The notes under the pieces are model-generated. The model had not been told where the DNA came from and did not search any database. It saw only the letters and a program-made list of their open reading frames with translations. DNA of 64,000 bases from Chlamydoabsidia padenii (lineage: Eukaryota; Mucoromycota; Mucoromycetes; Mucorales; Cunninghamellaceae): NCBI GenBank assembly GCA_025330725.1, contig JAIWND010000001.1, forward strand, positions 1 through 64,000. The letters run 5' to 3'. The position numbers and the translations under genes are program-made. Below are positions 23,262-34,800 of this stretch, piece by piece; position 1 is the stretch's first letter; each line of letters starts with the position of its first letter.

Positions 23262-25219
23262 CTAATCTTGTAATTGGACCTTTTCAAACATGACAAACAG
23301 GCGTTCAGCTTCACGTTCTTTTTCTTCATCCGTCATATCAGAGAGTTGAATAAATTGATCAGAGACATTCGTTGCTGGTGAGATGTTGCTGGTATAGGTG
23401 TCATCCGGGCAATAATCCTTTGTCATCAACGTTTGTTTTGCATTATCATAGCCCACCAAGGTAATGAATGCGTTTGCTAAAGACAAGTTAGTAAATGAAT
23501 TATGACCTCCTCCCCCCTTTTTTTCTTCTTCTTTACCATCTTCACCAACATGACTATATAAAAGTTCACCGACCATTTCTTTTGCTTGAGGGAATCGTTT
23601 AGAAGAAAAGAGTTTGACGAGGCGAGAGAAGAAGAGTAGAGTATCGTCGTTGTCATTGTCATGTTTACCATCATCAGGCACCGTTGGATCCAAAGAAACA
23701 GGTACAATCTTGTGTTTCAAACTAGGAGCAATATCTTCCACCACGACCATCATGGATATCAAATAGGATAAGATCAAAGCCATTGCACGGTCCAGATTAT
23801 CGTCGTCATTTTGATGAGGAGGTCTACAAGTTTCCCATGGAAGAATGTTGTTAGAAGAAGGGGCCACAGTTGTTGTTGAAGAGACCGGTGGCATCAGGTA
23901 AATCAAAGTTTTTTCCAATACATCGATTAAGAATTTCACACAAAACCCAAAAGCATATTCCTTGTCTTCACATAGAGGTGCCAATCGAGGTGATCGATAC
24001 CAGCCATCACGGACGAGATCGTAGGTATAAAGATTAAGGATGAAGAGCGTGTCGGTGAATGGATGGGCTGGTAACAATGGTAATGGCATTGGGTATGGCA
24101 AAAAATAAAAGATATCCAGAATAGGTATCAAACTGCTGGTGAATCGTTCGGCGACTTCTTCTTTTATACTGAGCATGGTGGAATCGGTATCGCTATCGTC
24201 GGTAGTAATGGATGACGTGGTTGATTTGGATTCTTGAAGATTGATCATTAGGTTTTTCTGTAGTTTGAAGACTTCACATACAAGCATGGTGGGTTGTGAT
24301 TGAGTTGGTGATGTATAGGTAGTTGGATCTTGTAACCATGCTTGGACATGTCTTGATAATATCTGTCAATGAAGAAGAAGAATAAGCGACAACAAGATAT
24401 TGTATTGTACCATATTATATAGTATTACCTTTGCTAGAGCATCGGGCAGATCCAAATCCATTAAAATATCAACAATGCAAGGATCTTGACCATAAATCAT
24501 CAAGTAAAGAAGACGACAGATCAAGAATTGAATGTCCACCGAGACGGAGTCACTATGTAGTAATCGAGCACATGTCATAAGTGCATTTTTGGATTCGATC
24601 AACCACGGTTTCATAGTATCACCCGATAATAAGATACAATTGGCAAGACATTTCAATGCTTCTTGAGTGACATTGGTGTCCACCAACCTACTCTCTTCCA
24701 AGAGTCCCGTCCATTTCATTAGAATATGAAATCCCTAGGGTGATACAAAAATTCATTAATATATGTGTTTTTCTGTCAAATTCTGTTTATTATCCGTGGT
24801 ACCTACTTGTTTTTTATAGAGCATGTCACAATCGTCTATCCGCCTGCCAAAGTATTTGAGTGTCAATAAAATGTGAGCCATCACTATTATAATAAAACAA
24901 AGAGTCAGTATGTAAAGAAGGTCCTGTTTCACGATCTACTTAAAAAAATAATACCTTGTTCATCCCATTCTTTTTCGTGTGCTTGAACATCCAGATCTGC
25001 TAATAAGTAACTTGTCAATGACCTTACTTCATTAGAGGTCAACTCTAGATTGACAAGATGCAATAAAAAGACATGGAGTTAGTTCTATTGAGCTTTGTAT
25101 TTTTTATGGGAGGGGGGAGGAAGTGACATACCGTGTAAATCTTGTTGTAGTTGAGACAAAAAGGGAATCAGCTGTGAAGGATTGTCACGCACATCAAGAT
25201 AATGGGTAGTAAAAGACAT
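23262..25219 (-). CDS. RIC8: Synembryn / RIC8, G-alpha guanine-nucleotide exchange factor and chaperone
   Basis: Cytosolic ARM/HEAT-type protein that folds and activates heterotrimeric G-alpha subunits; in filamentous fungi needed for growth and development. Six exons: 25219-25132, 25044-24955, 24883-24807, 24734-24429, 24362-23537, 23476-23262; 533 residues, normal for the family. Recognised from VTQEALKCLANCILLSG, LLHSDSVSVDIQFLICRLLYLM and the C-terminal ANAFITLVGYDNA segment. The last intron (23477-23536) is exactly 60 nt, has no in-frame stop and a TTTACTAAC branch point, so an unspliced reading adds a 20-residue Glu/Lys/Gly insert; I treat it as an intron. Budding yeasts lack this gene, which argues for a filamentous or early-diverging fungus. 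The recurrent promoter motif lies 123 bp upstream (25342-25356). Confidence 0.9.
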
Positions 25220-25341
25220 GGGTTGAGTGACAGTAAAACTGGTTTCTCTTAAAACCAAACGTATTCAATAAAAAAAAGAGAGTAAAGAAAGAAAGAAAAT
25301 TGGGGGGGGGGTTTTCATTCTTCATGTCGCCCAGATCATTT

Positions 25342-25356
25342 GCGGGATTTGAAATT
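25342..25356 (+). promoter_or_regulatory. Recurrent promoter motif upstream of RIC8
   Basis: GCGGGATTTGAAATT, the full consensus form, 123 bp before the RIC8 start codon and on the opposite strand to the gene. Confidence 0.5.
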
Positions 25357-25639
25357 AAAATAGAAGGGGCGATTGGTAAATGTCGGTCAAACCCACCCTA
25401 TATCTCGATCCCCGTTAGAAAACAAGGGAACAAGTAGATGACAATTAACAGTATGGTTATCCACTAGTATAAGAACTATCCTGTTTAAATGTGGGGCGAA
25501 TCAGCCGGCTATTAAGAACTCTATCACCTTTTGTTTGTGTCAAGTGTGTTCAGGGCAGGTGTCGGGTTTTAAAAATAAAGTCATTGGGATATGTAGGGTT
25601 TTTCTTTTTTCCCACCTCCATCTTCCACAATCCACTCAC

Positions 25640-26100
25640 CTTTGACGCAAGTTGTCTACTGGAATGCCTTGATCAATGATTAACACCTCTTCTTTAATAC
25701 ATGCAACACACCCCTATTGACGATCGCTAATCCTTGTTGATTCCTAGACTACTTTTACACCAAAGGTAAGAACGATAACTGGTTCTACGTTGAAGGAATA
25801 ACTAACTACCTTTTTTCTTATGTAAATGCTACTCAAGTCGCCTGCTAAAATGATTATACTCAACAGACCAGTCAAGTAATGCTACGACAAGGTTAACATG
25901 AATCCTTCTTTGCATCTTCGTCTCTGGTGCCTCGGTTGTCTCTACTTCATTAAAGATAATCTAGTCTGGCAAAACAACAATGACTCACCACTGAACCATA
26001 CTTTTTGTCTATTCAAGTAGGCTAAACACTCTTGTCTGGGTTTATATCAACAAGGTATTTGGTGGTAGCTCTGGTGGTGGTTGTATTACAAAAAAAGAAA
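25640..26100 (+). pseudogene. Relic copy A of a repeated intron-containing gene
   Basis: Shares landmarks with the copies at 27590, 45100 and 61900: TTGATCAATGATTAACACC, a GACGATCGCTAATCCTTG segment, GACTACTTTTACACCAAAG followed by a GTAAGAACGATAA donor-like stretch, TAAATGCTACTCAAG, GCTACGACAAGGT, then GGCTAAACACTCTTGTCTGG and TATATCAACAAGG with TCTGGTGGTGGTTGTATTACAA. Frames are broken throughout. It is the most diverged of the four copies. Confidence 0.6.
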
Positions 26101-26395
26101 GTCGGTCAATGATTACATGATAAGCTAACCTACATAAAGTGGTAAATTTGATGTTTAAGAAGGTGCCTCAAAAGTGGGAATGAAAGCAACTGACTCTGTG
26201 ATAATGTGGATGGACAAATCTCTCTTCTGGATGATACAAACTGGGAAAAAAAAGTAAAACAAGCAAAATAGAAGAAAGACGTGGTACTCTGGAGTTTAAT
26301 ACTAATACTTTTGTTTCTCTCTCTAACATTGGTTGTATTGGATTGGCTTTATTTACCTCTCTTCCCTTTCTTCATATAAATGTGTAGTTTAGTCT

Positions 26396-26398
<3 letters not shown>

Positions 26399-26467
<69 letters not shown>
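26399..26467 (+). repeat. Pure T69 homopolymer
   Basis: Sixty-nine consecutive T between TAGTCTCTC and ACCTCCTCC. It is the longest homopolymer in the window. It could be a reverse-strand poly(A) tail or a slippage expansion; I saw no flanking target-site duplication. Confidence 0.9.
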
Positions 26468-26470
<3 letters not shown>

Positions 26471-27037
26471 TCCTCCTCCATCTTACAATAGAAACAATTC
26501 TTGTTCTAAAATGAATGTAATAAAAAAAAATCTGTAACATTTTATACTTGGCACTTTGTGATAAATGGGAAAAGTCTTGGGTAGTGGATTGTGTGTCTGT
26601 TGACCATATATATATGTATACATGATAGGAATGTTGCTATCTGACATGATATCATATTAGGATCGATTGAACCAGGGTTTGCAAAGCACTACTTTTTCTG
26701 TGGCGTGTGATTTTGCTTTGGCTCGAGAACCCGGTCCTTCACTATCATGTTTCTTTTTTTTTTTGATCCATCTTTTTTTTTTTTTTTTTTTTCTATCTCA
26801 CTGTTTATAGCAAACAAAGATACAAAAAAAGTTTATTGGGTGTAGCCACAAACTCATATACACACAAATCCATCATCACTCTCTAAACAAACAGGCCGGT
26901 TTTGTGTGAGTGGGTGGGGGGGAATTGACTAGGCGAGCCATCTTTGTAGAGTGGACATTTGCATAAATCGGGCTTTGGATTAGGCATAATCAGGGAGCTC
27001 GTGAACCCATACATCCTTTTTATTTTTTTATTTAGAA

Positions 27038-27500
27038 AAGTCAGATTAAAACGATCTTGAGGCTATATTGCTCCACACAAGCGACTTGGGGCATTGGCCA
27101 TTATGTAAACTTTGTTGAAAATAGGCTAAGAAATGCTCATGGTTACTTTTATAATGAGCATCACTTGTTCATTGAGACAATAGAGCTCTCTCAAGATTCC
27201 AGGCGAGAGTACGCGGGGTTTGAACTAAGTTTAGTCTCGTCTGTCAATTTTCATCCTTTATCATTTTTTTTTTTTTTTTCACAAAAGTCAGGGTAAAACA
27301 ATCTTGAGGCTGTATTACTCCATACAAGGTACTTGGTATATTGGCCATTATGTAAAGTTTGTTGGAAATAGGCTAAGGAATGCTCATGGTCACTTTTGTC
27401 ATTAGCATCACTTGTTCATTAAGCTATCAGAGTCCTTTGAAGATTCAAGGCGAGGGTAAGCGGGTTTTGAGATAAGTTTGGTCTTGTGTGTCAATTCTCA
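27038..27500 (+). repeat. Two tandem ~230-bp repeat units, subfamily 1
   Basis: Units at about 27038-27281 and 27282-27500. Each runs AAAGTCAG(A/G)(T/G)TAAAAC, ATCTTGAGGCT, TTGGCCATTATGTAAA, GGCTAAG(A/G)AATGCTCATGGT, TCACTTGTTCATT, AGGCGAG(A/G)GTA(C/A)GCGGG(G/T)TTTGA and a (GT)GTCAATTYTCA end, with a T run in between. They are the reverse complement of the units at 46020-46580 and 62750-63690. Confidence 0.85.
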
Positions 27501-27589
27501 AATCTTGATGGAATGGGAAATTCTTTTGAAACATTTCCCCTCTTTCTTCTTCTTTCTTTTTTCCTCTCCCGCCTTCCACATGAATTATA

Positions 27590-27970
27590 CATTATTCCAC
27601 TAGACTTGAACATGATTATTTTACTAGGAAAGTCTTACCTTATTGATCAACACCTCTTCTTCATTTAGTTATAACACACACCTATGGACGATCGTTAATC
27701 CTTGCTGAAACGTGGACTACTTTACGCCAAAGGTAAAAACGATAACTGCTTCTTTGTTTAAATGATTAATCATTTTTTTTTTTCATGTAGATGCTACTCA
27801 AGAAGACTACTAAAACGAATATATTCATCTATAGCTACGACAAGGTCCACAAATCCCTTTAACTTTAGCATCTATGTTATCCCTTCCTTACTAAAGGTAA
27901 CCCTGTAAAACGAGTGGCTCACACTCTGGATCAAAATGGAAGCTTGATACATAGTAACTCATGGATATAT
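27590..27970 (+). pseudogene. Relic copy B of a repeated intron-containing gene
   Basis: Follows directly on a tandem repeat array, as in copies C and D. Contains CCACTAGACTTGAACATG, GACGATCGTTAATCCTTGCT, ATGCTACTCAAGAAGACTAC at 27790, CTATAGCTACGACAAGGTC, CCTTCCTTACTAAAGGTAAC and CGAGTGGCTCACA. Compared with copy C it carries small deletions that break the frame, and its 3' half is missing or unrecognisable. Confidence 0.65.
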
Positions 27971-28504
27971 TCGCCACTCCATCTCCTACTTTGATGGTTG
28001 TCTCGATGGAAACCCTATTTGATGTATTTTTTTTTTTTATGTTTCACATTAGTTTTATGTAGTATATATATATATGTAGCTTTGCGTTTTGTCTCATTTG
28101 TGATAAAATAAACTTGATTACATCAAATATGTCCTCATTGTGTACTTTAACCCCGACCAGTCATGCAAAATAAATCATTTCAAATCCCGCTAATGAGATC
28201 AAACCATTGATATTGTCACCTGTTACATATTCCTTGTTATATTTACGTCAAAAGCAAAGCTATTGAACCACCATACATCAATATAGTAGTATATGGATCA
28301 ATGTACTTTGTAGGTTTGATGTGATAAGGTTTAGATTTCCGTCATAGTTTGATGGATTAAACTTTTCTTAGCGTAGCGTCGTGGATGTGATCCGATTGGC
28401 CCAATTTTTCCTAACCTCCGCTCATTTTTATTCCCCCCACTTGAGCGCTTTTTCTTTCTTTCTTTCTTTTTCCCATTAATCTACTTTATTATAACAACAA
28501 CAAC

Positions 28505-29524
28505 ATGGCAAATAAAACTTCTTTATTCTCACTCGATGGAAAAGTTGCTGTGGTCAGTGGTGGTACTCGTGGCATTGGTCACGGCATGGTTATCGGATTA
28601 GCGGAAGCAGGAGCAGGTTAGTGATAAGTGAAGACAAAGGTCCAACTTGCTTTATATTAATTATACTCCTCTCTCTTTAATAATTGATCAACTCATAGAT
28701 ATCTGTCTGCTGCAACGTAATGTTACCGATACGACTGTCCACGATGAAATCAAGGCATTGGGGCGTCAGTGTCATGTCATCTCTTTTGATTCAAGCGATC
28801 CTGAATCCGTCAAAACAGCAATCCAACGTGTCCTCCAGGTCTATCCCACCTTTGACATTCTGGTCAACAATGCCGGTATCAGTCGACGCCATACGTAAGT
28901 TGAACAAAAAAAAAAAAAAAAAGTCAACTCACTATAGGCATTCATTCTTTCCCCCTCCCCTCCCATTTTTTATTTTTATTTTGAATGGACATAGTGCGGT
29001 AGACTTTCCTGAATCAGATTGGGACCTGATTTTACAAGTCAATTTAAAATCTGTATGGCAGTTAAGCCAAGCAGCAGCTCGGCACTTTATGGAAATGAAG
29101 AAACCGGGCAAGATCATCTCTACGGCAAGTCTCATGTCATTCCAAGGCGGGATTCTAACCACGGCTTATGCGACATCTAAAGGCGGATTGGCGACGATGA
29201 CCAAGGCACTTGCAAACGAATGGGCAGCTCATAAAATCTGTGTGAATGCAATTGCACCTGGTTATGTTTTGACAGATTTGACGGCACCTTTGATTGGCAC
29301 TGAACGCGAAGCTAGTATCACCAGTCGCATTCCTTGTGGTCATTGGGCTTCACCTGATGACTTTAAAGGTCCTGTGGTGTTTTTGGCTTCTCGGGCTAGT
29401 GATTATGTCCATGGTGAAATATTGGTGGTGGACGGTGGTTGGATGGGTAAGTTAATCAAGGAGGGGGGGCGTAAAATGATTTGTACTGACTCTTTTCTTT
29501 TCTTTTCTACTTGTAGGGCGATGA
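28505..29524 (+). CDS. Short-chain dehydrogenase/reductase, classical type
   Basis: NAD(P)-dependent oxidoreductase, probably cytosolic; closest in pattern to the fungal 2-deoxy-gluconate 3-dehydrogenase / sorbose-reductase group, but the substrate cannot be read from sequence. Four exons (28505-28616, 28699-28894, 28995-29446, 29517-29524) give 255 residues. It shows the cofactor glycine motif GGTRGIGHGM, NNAGISRRHT, the catalytic serine segment IISTASLMSF, YATSKGG with the catalytic Tyr and Lys, the PGYVLTDL turn and the C-terminal EILVVDGGWMG. The last exon codes only the final residues and stop. A T/C-rich leader precedes the start; an inverted recurrent motif is 315 bp upstream. Confidence 0.93.
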
Positions 29525-29764
29525 TTTGATTACATGTTTAGATATGATATACTTGTATTTAAATCTAGATAAAGGAGGATGTACTTCTATAGTGTAGTTT
29601 ACTAAATGTGGTTAATAAAAACAATAGGCTTTTATGTTACAGCCATGTGGATGTGTTTTTGTTAAAGACAATTTTTATTTACATTGGCTAAAAAAAAAGG
29701 AAAATAGAACTACATGAGATATGTGGATGGGATTAATAGTGATGTATATTAATCTAATAAATTA

Positions 29765-30065
29765 TCATTTGTGATGGAATGATGGAATGTTTTCGGACAA
29801 GCCAGCAGCATCAGGAGAGATATAATCTTCTTCGAATTCATCCAACAACACTAAAAGACTTGAAACATATCAGTAAAGTCCTTGTCCTTGTTTTGGACTA
29901 TACCCTCCTTTTTTTTTTCTTGTACCTGGCAACCATCAAGCAAAAACAAGAATAAGATTCTAAAGGGATATACCCATACCCATACCTATACAAAGTAGCG
30001 TGTGTTGTGTTGTTGGAAAGGATAGTTAGAAGAGCGGACTACCATTCGTAAGATTGCAGAAGCAT
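29765..30065 (-). CDS. Possible small spliced membrane protein, 58 residues
   Basis: Not recognised as a family. Three coding exons fit: 30065-30043 (MLLQSYE plus two bases), 29985-29926 and 29858-29765. Phases close and the product is 58 residues: a Tyr/Gly-rich start (WYGYGYIPLE), one hydrophobic segment (CFCLMVASLLVLL, about 21-33) and an acidic C-terminus (DEFEEDYISPDAAG). A non-coding first exon upstream is likely, with donor at about 30161 and a TACTAAT branch point before exon 2; the recurrent promoter motif (30257-30272) sits in the right place before it. Weak point: the third intron would use a CAAG acceptor at 29859, while a TTTTAG acceptor 8 nt further would end the protein after 31 residues. 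The gene is convergent with the dehydrogenase gene, 240 bp apart. Confidence 0.45.
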
Positions 30066-30256
30066 CTACTGAATTCTTGTCGATGAGCAAAAAAGAAATA
30101 GCCCATTAGTACAATAACATCCATCCATCCAACATATCCACCTTTATTTGTACTGTTTACCTTGTCCTTATTACTATATTACAGATTGTTAATTACAGTA
30201 ATTCCGAGCTTGTAGTTGTTTGAAGGAGAAGAATGAAGAAACTTTTTGAGTGTGAC

Positions 30257-30272
30257 ATTTTAAATCCCGCCC
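30257..30272 (-). promoter_or_regulatory. Recurrent promoter motif before the small membrane-protein gene
   Basis: ATTTTAAATCCCGCCC on the plus strand (GGGCGGGATTTAAAAT on the gene strand), 191 bp before the proposed start at 30065 with a predicted leader intron in between. Confidence 0.4.
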
Positions 30273-30790
30273 AATTTGGTCAAAAGGCCAGGTACCTGTA
30301 AGGGACCATGATTTTAATATTGGTATGCACGATAGATACAAATGACAACATTTTACGGAAACCCATTGATATCAAAGACCAATTAAATTAAAGATACACG
30401 AGAATCAACCTTATTCATTAATAAAGGACAGCATGCGGTCGAATGGGTCATGGCATTTTTAAATCCCGACAGACAGTTGCATGAAATCCGGGATTTGAAA
30501 ATATTTCAAAGATGGTGTATATTGACACAAATGCACGGTTCGGCATCACCCATACAATAATAACAAACAACAAAAAGAGACAATAAAAGATATAAAAGCA
30601 GACTAGTTAAATCTGCTACTATTTTATTGACAAAATATGATAATAGAAGGGTAAACAAGAGATATGCATACAATGATAAATAGTGGAAACAAAAAGAAAA
30701 AAAAAAAGGAAGAGGGTAAAGTTAAAAAAGACCACCGGTTATGAGGATAAATATATATATGATAAAAATAAACAAAGATATCATGCACCA
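30273..30790. other. Intergenic region with clustered recurrent motifs
   Basis: Between the small minus-strand gene and the 3' end of the histidine kinase. Two further motif copies lie close together: TTTTTAAATCCCGAC at 30457-30471 and CCGGGATTTGAAAAT at 30488-30502. Apart from these, only A-rich DNA. Confidence 0.55.
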
Positions 30791-30898
30791 TTACTTCTTG
30801 ATAGGTTCCAACATCCTTTGAGCGGATTGAGGTGCGAATTTTTTGATAGCAGAGATCAACTCTGGAAGACGGAGAGGCTTGGTGACATATTCGTCCTA

Positions 30899-30933
<35 letters not shown>

Positions 30934-31858
30934 AGTCATCATAAAAAAGCAATACTATATTATATGCTTACCATTCCTGACTGAAGACATTTGTCACGAT
31001 CACCAATCATAGCATGTGCAGTGAGGGCAATAATAGGGATGCGAGTTCCAGTACCAGAGGCCGCTTCAATTTGACGTATCTTCTGTGTTGCTTCAAAACC
31101 ACCCATGATTGGCATTTGGACATCCATCAAGATCATATCGTAAGTTTCCCGTTCAAATGCTTCCACTGCCAGTTTGCCGTTACCAACAATCTGGACATGA
31201 TGACCAAACTTTTCCAAAATACGCACCGCCAACTTTTGGTTCACAATGTTATCCTCCGCCAATAAGATTTCCAAAGGTAATGATTTACCAGAGTCACTTG
31301 GTAGGGTTGTGTGGCTTTCCAGAGCTGGGAGTAATGCATGGGACAAGTCGGGAGCATTCACAGGAGAGTTGATATATCCAGTAACACCCAAGTCGATGCA
31401 TAGTTTCATATTGAGGTGATGTGTTTCAGGGGAGACCAAGACGATAGGTGTATATCGCAAATGTACAGCTTCTCTAATTCGTTCGGCGTGGACCATTCGA
31501 TCGACAATGACTGTATCGATAAGAGGGGCATGTTTGTTGGTTCCAGGATTCGAGTTGAGTTCTGTTGCTTCTTCTATGCTGGTAACGCGGATAGGTTTAA
31601 GTCCAAGTTCTGCGATCACATCCATCACACCAGTGTCGTCCCCTAGGCTGTCCAAAAACAAGACGTTGCGTCCCTTGAATCGTTGCATCTTTTCATGTAC
31701 TTCGTTGTTGTTCATTTCGAATCGATTTAGGTTCATTGTAAAGTAGAATTGTGATCCAACACCAAAGTTTGACTCCACCCAGAGATCGCCACCCATAAGT
31801 TGTACCAAATGACGAGAGATGGACAAACCTAAACCAGTACCACCATATTCTCGACTGA

Positions 31859-31896
<38 letters not shown>

Positions 31897-34800
31897 AGAG
31901 AGAGAAAGAGAGAGAGAGGTATCTGATGTGAGTGTGTGATTTTTCTATTCTTTTTCTTTTTCTTTTAGAAGAAGTGGTTATCAAACTTACGTAGTACTTC
32001 CATCAGCTTGACAGAAGGTATCAAAGATCACATGGAGCTTGTCTTCTTGAATACCAATACCAGTGTCGCTAACACAGAATTCCAGTCTGACAAGGCCACC
32101 ATCCATTTCCACAAGCCTTGTTTGCAATACCACTTCACCTTTTGTTGTAAACTTGACAGCATTACCAATCAAATTAGTAATCACTTGGCGTAAACGAAGA
32201 GGGTCACCAATAAGTTGATCAGGAATGGCACGGTCCACATTGTAGATAAGATCCAGTTTCTTCTGATTCGCCTTGACAGCCAAAGTTTTCAGCACACTGA
32301 AGATAGCGGATCGCAAAGAGAAGGGTATAGTGTCCATTGTCATACGCCCAGCTTCGATCTTGGAGATGTCGAGAATGTCGTCAATAATCGTGAGCAGACT
32401 GTTAGCAAGACTGGATACAATCATCAAATTTTCCCGTTGTTGTCGAGTCAATTCAGTTTCCAGAGTCAATGCGGTCATTCCAATGATACCATTCATCGGC
32501 GTTCTGATTTCATGGCTAGTGTTGGCCAAAAATTCACTCTTGGATCGATTTGCCAATTCGGCAGTTTCCCTTGCTTGTCGATTCTTCTGGATAGCATCAC
32601 GAAGAGAGCCCACCATTTGATTAATCTTGGTCTTTAGAGATTTCATTTCACCCGAGGCTTCCACCGTAATCAGTCTGGAAAAGTCATTTTCAGTAGCAGA
32701 AGCAGATATTTGAGCAAATGCACGCACTTGAGTTGTCAAATTGGCGGCCATTGAATTGACATTGCTGGTGATTTCCCGCCATACGCCCTCGACATCCATT
32801 ACTTGAGCCTGCACACCTAGTTTACCTTCGGTGCCCACTTCGCGAGCCACACGAGTCACTTCAGATGCGAATGAGCTGAGTTGTTCCACCATTGTGTTGA
32901 TTGTATACTTGAATTCAGCAATTTCACCATGGACTTCGACTTCAATCTTCTTGGATAGATCACCTTGAGCCACAGCTTTACAGACAAAAGCAATGCCACG
33001 AAGTTGATCAGTCAGATTACTTGCCATCAGGTTTACATTATCGGTCAAGTCCTTCCATGTGCCATCTACACCAACAATAGTCGCTTGTCCACCGAGGATA
33101 CCTTCTGTTCCTACTTCACGGGCAACCCTAGTGACTTCAGCAGCAAACACACGCAATTGATCCACCATTGAATTGACAGTTTCCCTAAACAAAGAAAGAA
33201 AGAAAGAAAAAAAGAGAAAGAGAGAGAGATGAGTACGTTTGATTTTATGCCTTTCATTTCTTAATGACTTACTTGAGCTGTAGTATTTCACCTTGGACTT
33301 CTACTGTAATCTTTCTTGACAAATCACCTCGAGCAACAGCGGTGGTCACAGTGGCGATTGATCGGACTTGAGTGGTGAGGTTACCGGCCATAAGGTTCAC
33401 ATTATCAGTTAGATCCATCCAAGTTCCTGCCACACCTTGTACTACTGCTTGTCCACCTAGTTTTCCTTCGGTTCCCACTTCGCGAGCCACACGAGTTACT
33501 TCAGATGCAAACACACGAAGTTGATCCACCATTGAGTTGACAGTAATCTTTAAATCCAAGATTTCGCCACGAGTTTCCACATGGATCTTTTTGGAGAGAT
33601 CACCGTTAGCCACAGCTTTGGTCACTTCAGCAATAGAGCGCACCTGGTTGGTAAGATTGGCGGCCATGATGTTCACATTGTCAGTCAGTTCGTTCCAAGT
33701 ACCAGCCACGTTCGGTACAAGAGCCTGTCCACCGAGTTTGCCTTCAGTTCCAACTTCTTTTGACACCCGAGTGACTTCAGATGCAAAGGTACGTAGCTGA
33801 TCCACCATGTCATTGACTGTATCCTTCAGTTCAGATATTTCACCCCCAGATTCGACTTCAATCTTCTTGGAGAGGTCGCCATTCGCCACTGCTTTGGTTA
33901 CTTCGGCAATAGAACGTACCTGAATAGTAAGATTGGCCGCCATGATGTTGACATTGTCGGTGAGTTCGTTCCAAGTACCAGCCACTTTAGGTACCAGTGC
34001 TTGACCACCAAGTTTTCCTTCAGTTCCAACCTCTTTAGATACACGAGTGACTTCAGAAGCAAAGATACGCAGTTGGTCCACCATGTTGTTGACAATGTTC
34101 TTCAATTCTAAGATTTCGCCCCCTGATTCCACCTCGATCTTTTTGGAGAGATCCCCTAGAGCCACAGCTTTGGTAACCTCAGCAATAGAGCGTACTTGAT
34201 TGGTGAGATTGGCTGCCATGATGTTGACATTGTCAGTCAAGCTTTCCCACGTGCCAGCTACCTTGGGGACTTGTGCTTGACCACCCAGTTTTCCTTCAGT
34301 ACCCACTTCTTTAGATACACGAGTGACTTCAGAGGCAAAGATACGCAGTTGGTCCACCATGTCATTGACGATATTCTTGAGTTCCAGTATTTCACCACGA
34401 GTCTCGACATCAATCTTTTTAGAGAGATCACCTAGCGCCACGGCTTTAGTTACTTGAGCAATCGAGCGCACCTGTGTTGTGAGATTTGCAGCCATGGTAT
34501 TCACATTCTCAGTCAAGTCCAACCAAGTCCCAGCCACACCATGTACCACAGCTTGACCACCAAGTTTCCCGTCCGTACCAACTTCACGAGCCACTCGAGT
34601 CACTTCAGAGGCAAACACCCGTAGCTGATCCACCATTTCGTTCACCGTATTCTTGAGATCCAGTATTTCACCACGAGTTTCCACTTCAATTTTTTTCGAG
34701 AGATCACCATTTGCCACAGCCTTGGTTACTTCCGCAATCGATCGTACCTGTGTAGTTAGATTAGCAGCCATGATGTTGACATTGTCCGTGAGTTCGTTCC

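Larger units (their letters stand above)
25220..28504. other. Gene-poor 3.3 kb region with repeats and relic gene copies
   Basis: No intact gene. In order: the RIC8 promoter motif, a relic gene copy (25640-26100), a pure T69 run (26399-26467), another T-rich stretch (26754-26792), two tandem ~230-bp repeat units (27038-27500), a second relic gene copy (27590-27970), an inverted recurrent motif ATTTCAAATCCCGC (28177-28190) and the T/C-rich leader of the dehydrogenase gene (28438-28490). Confidence 0.65.
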
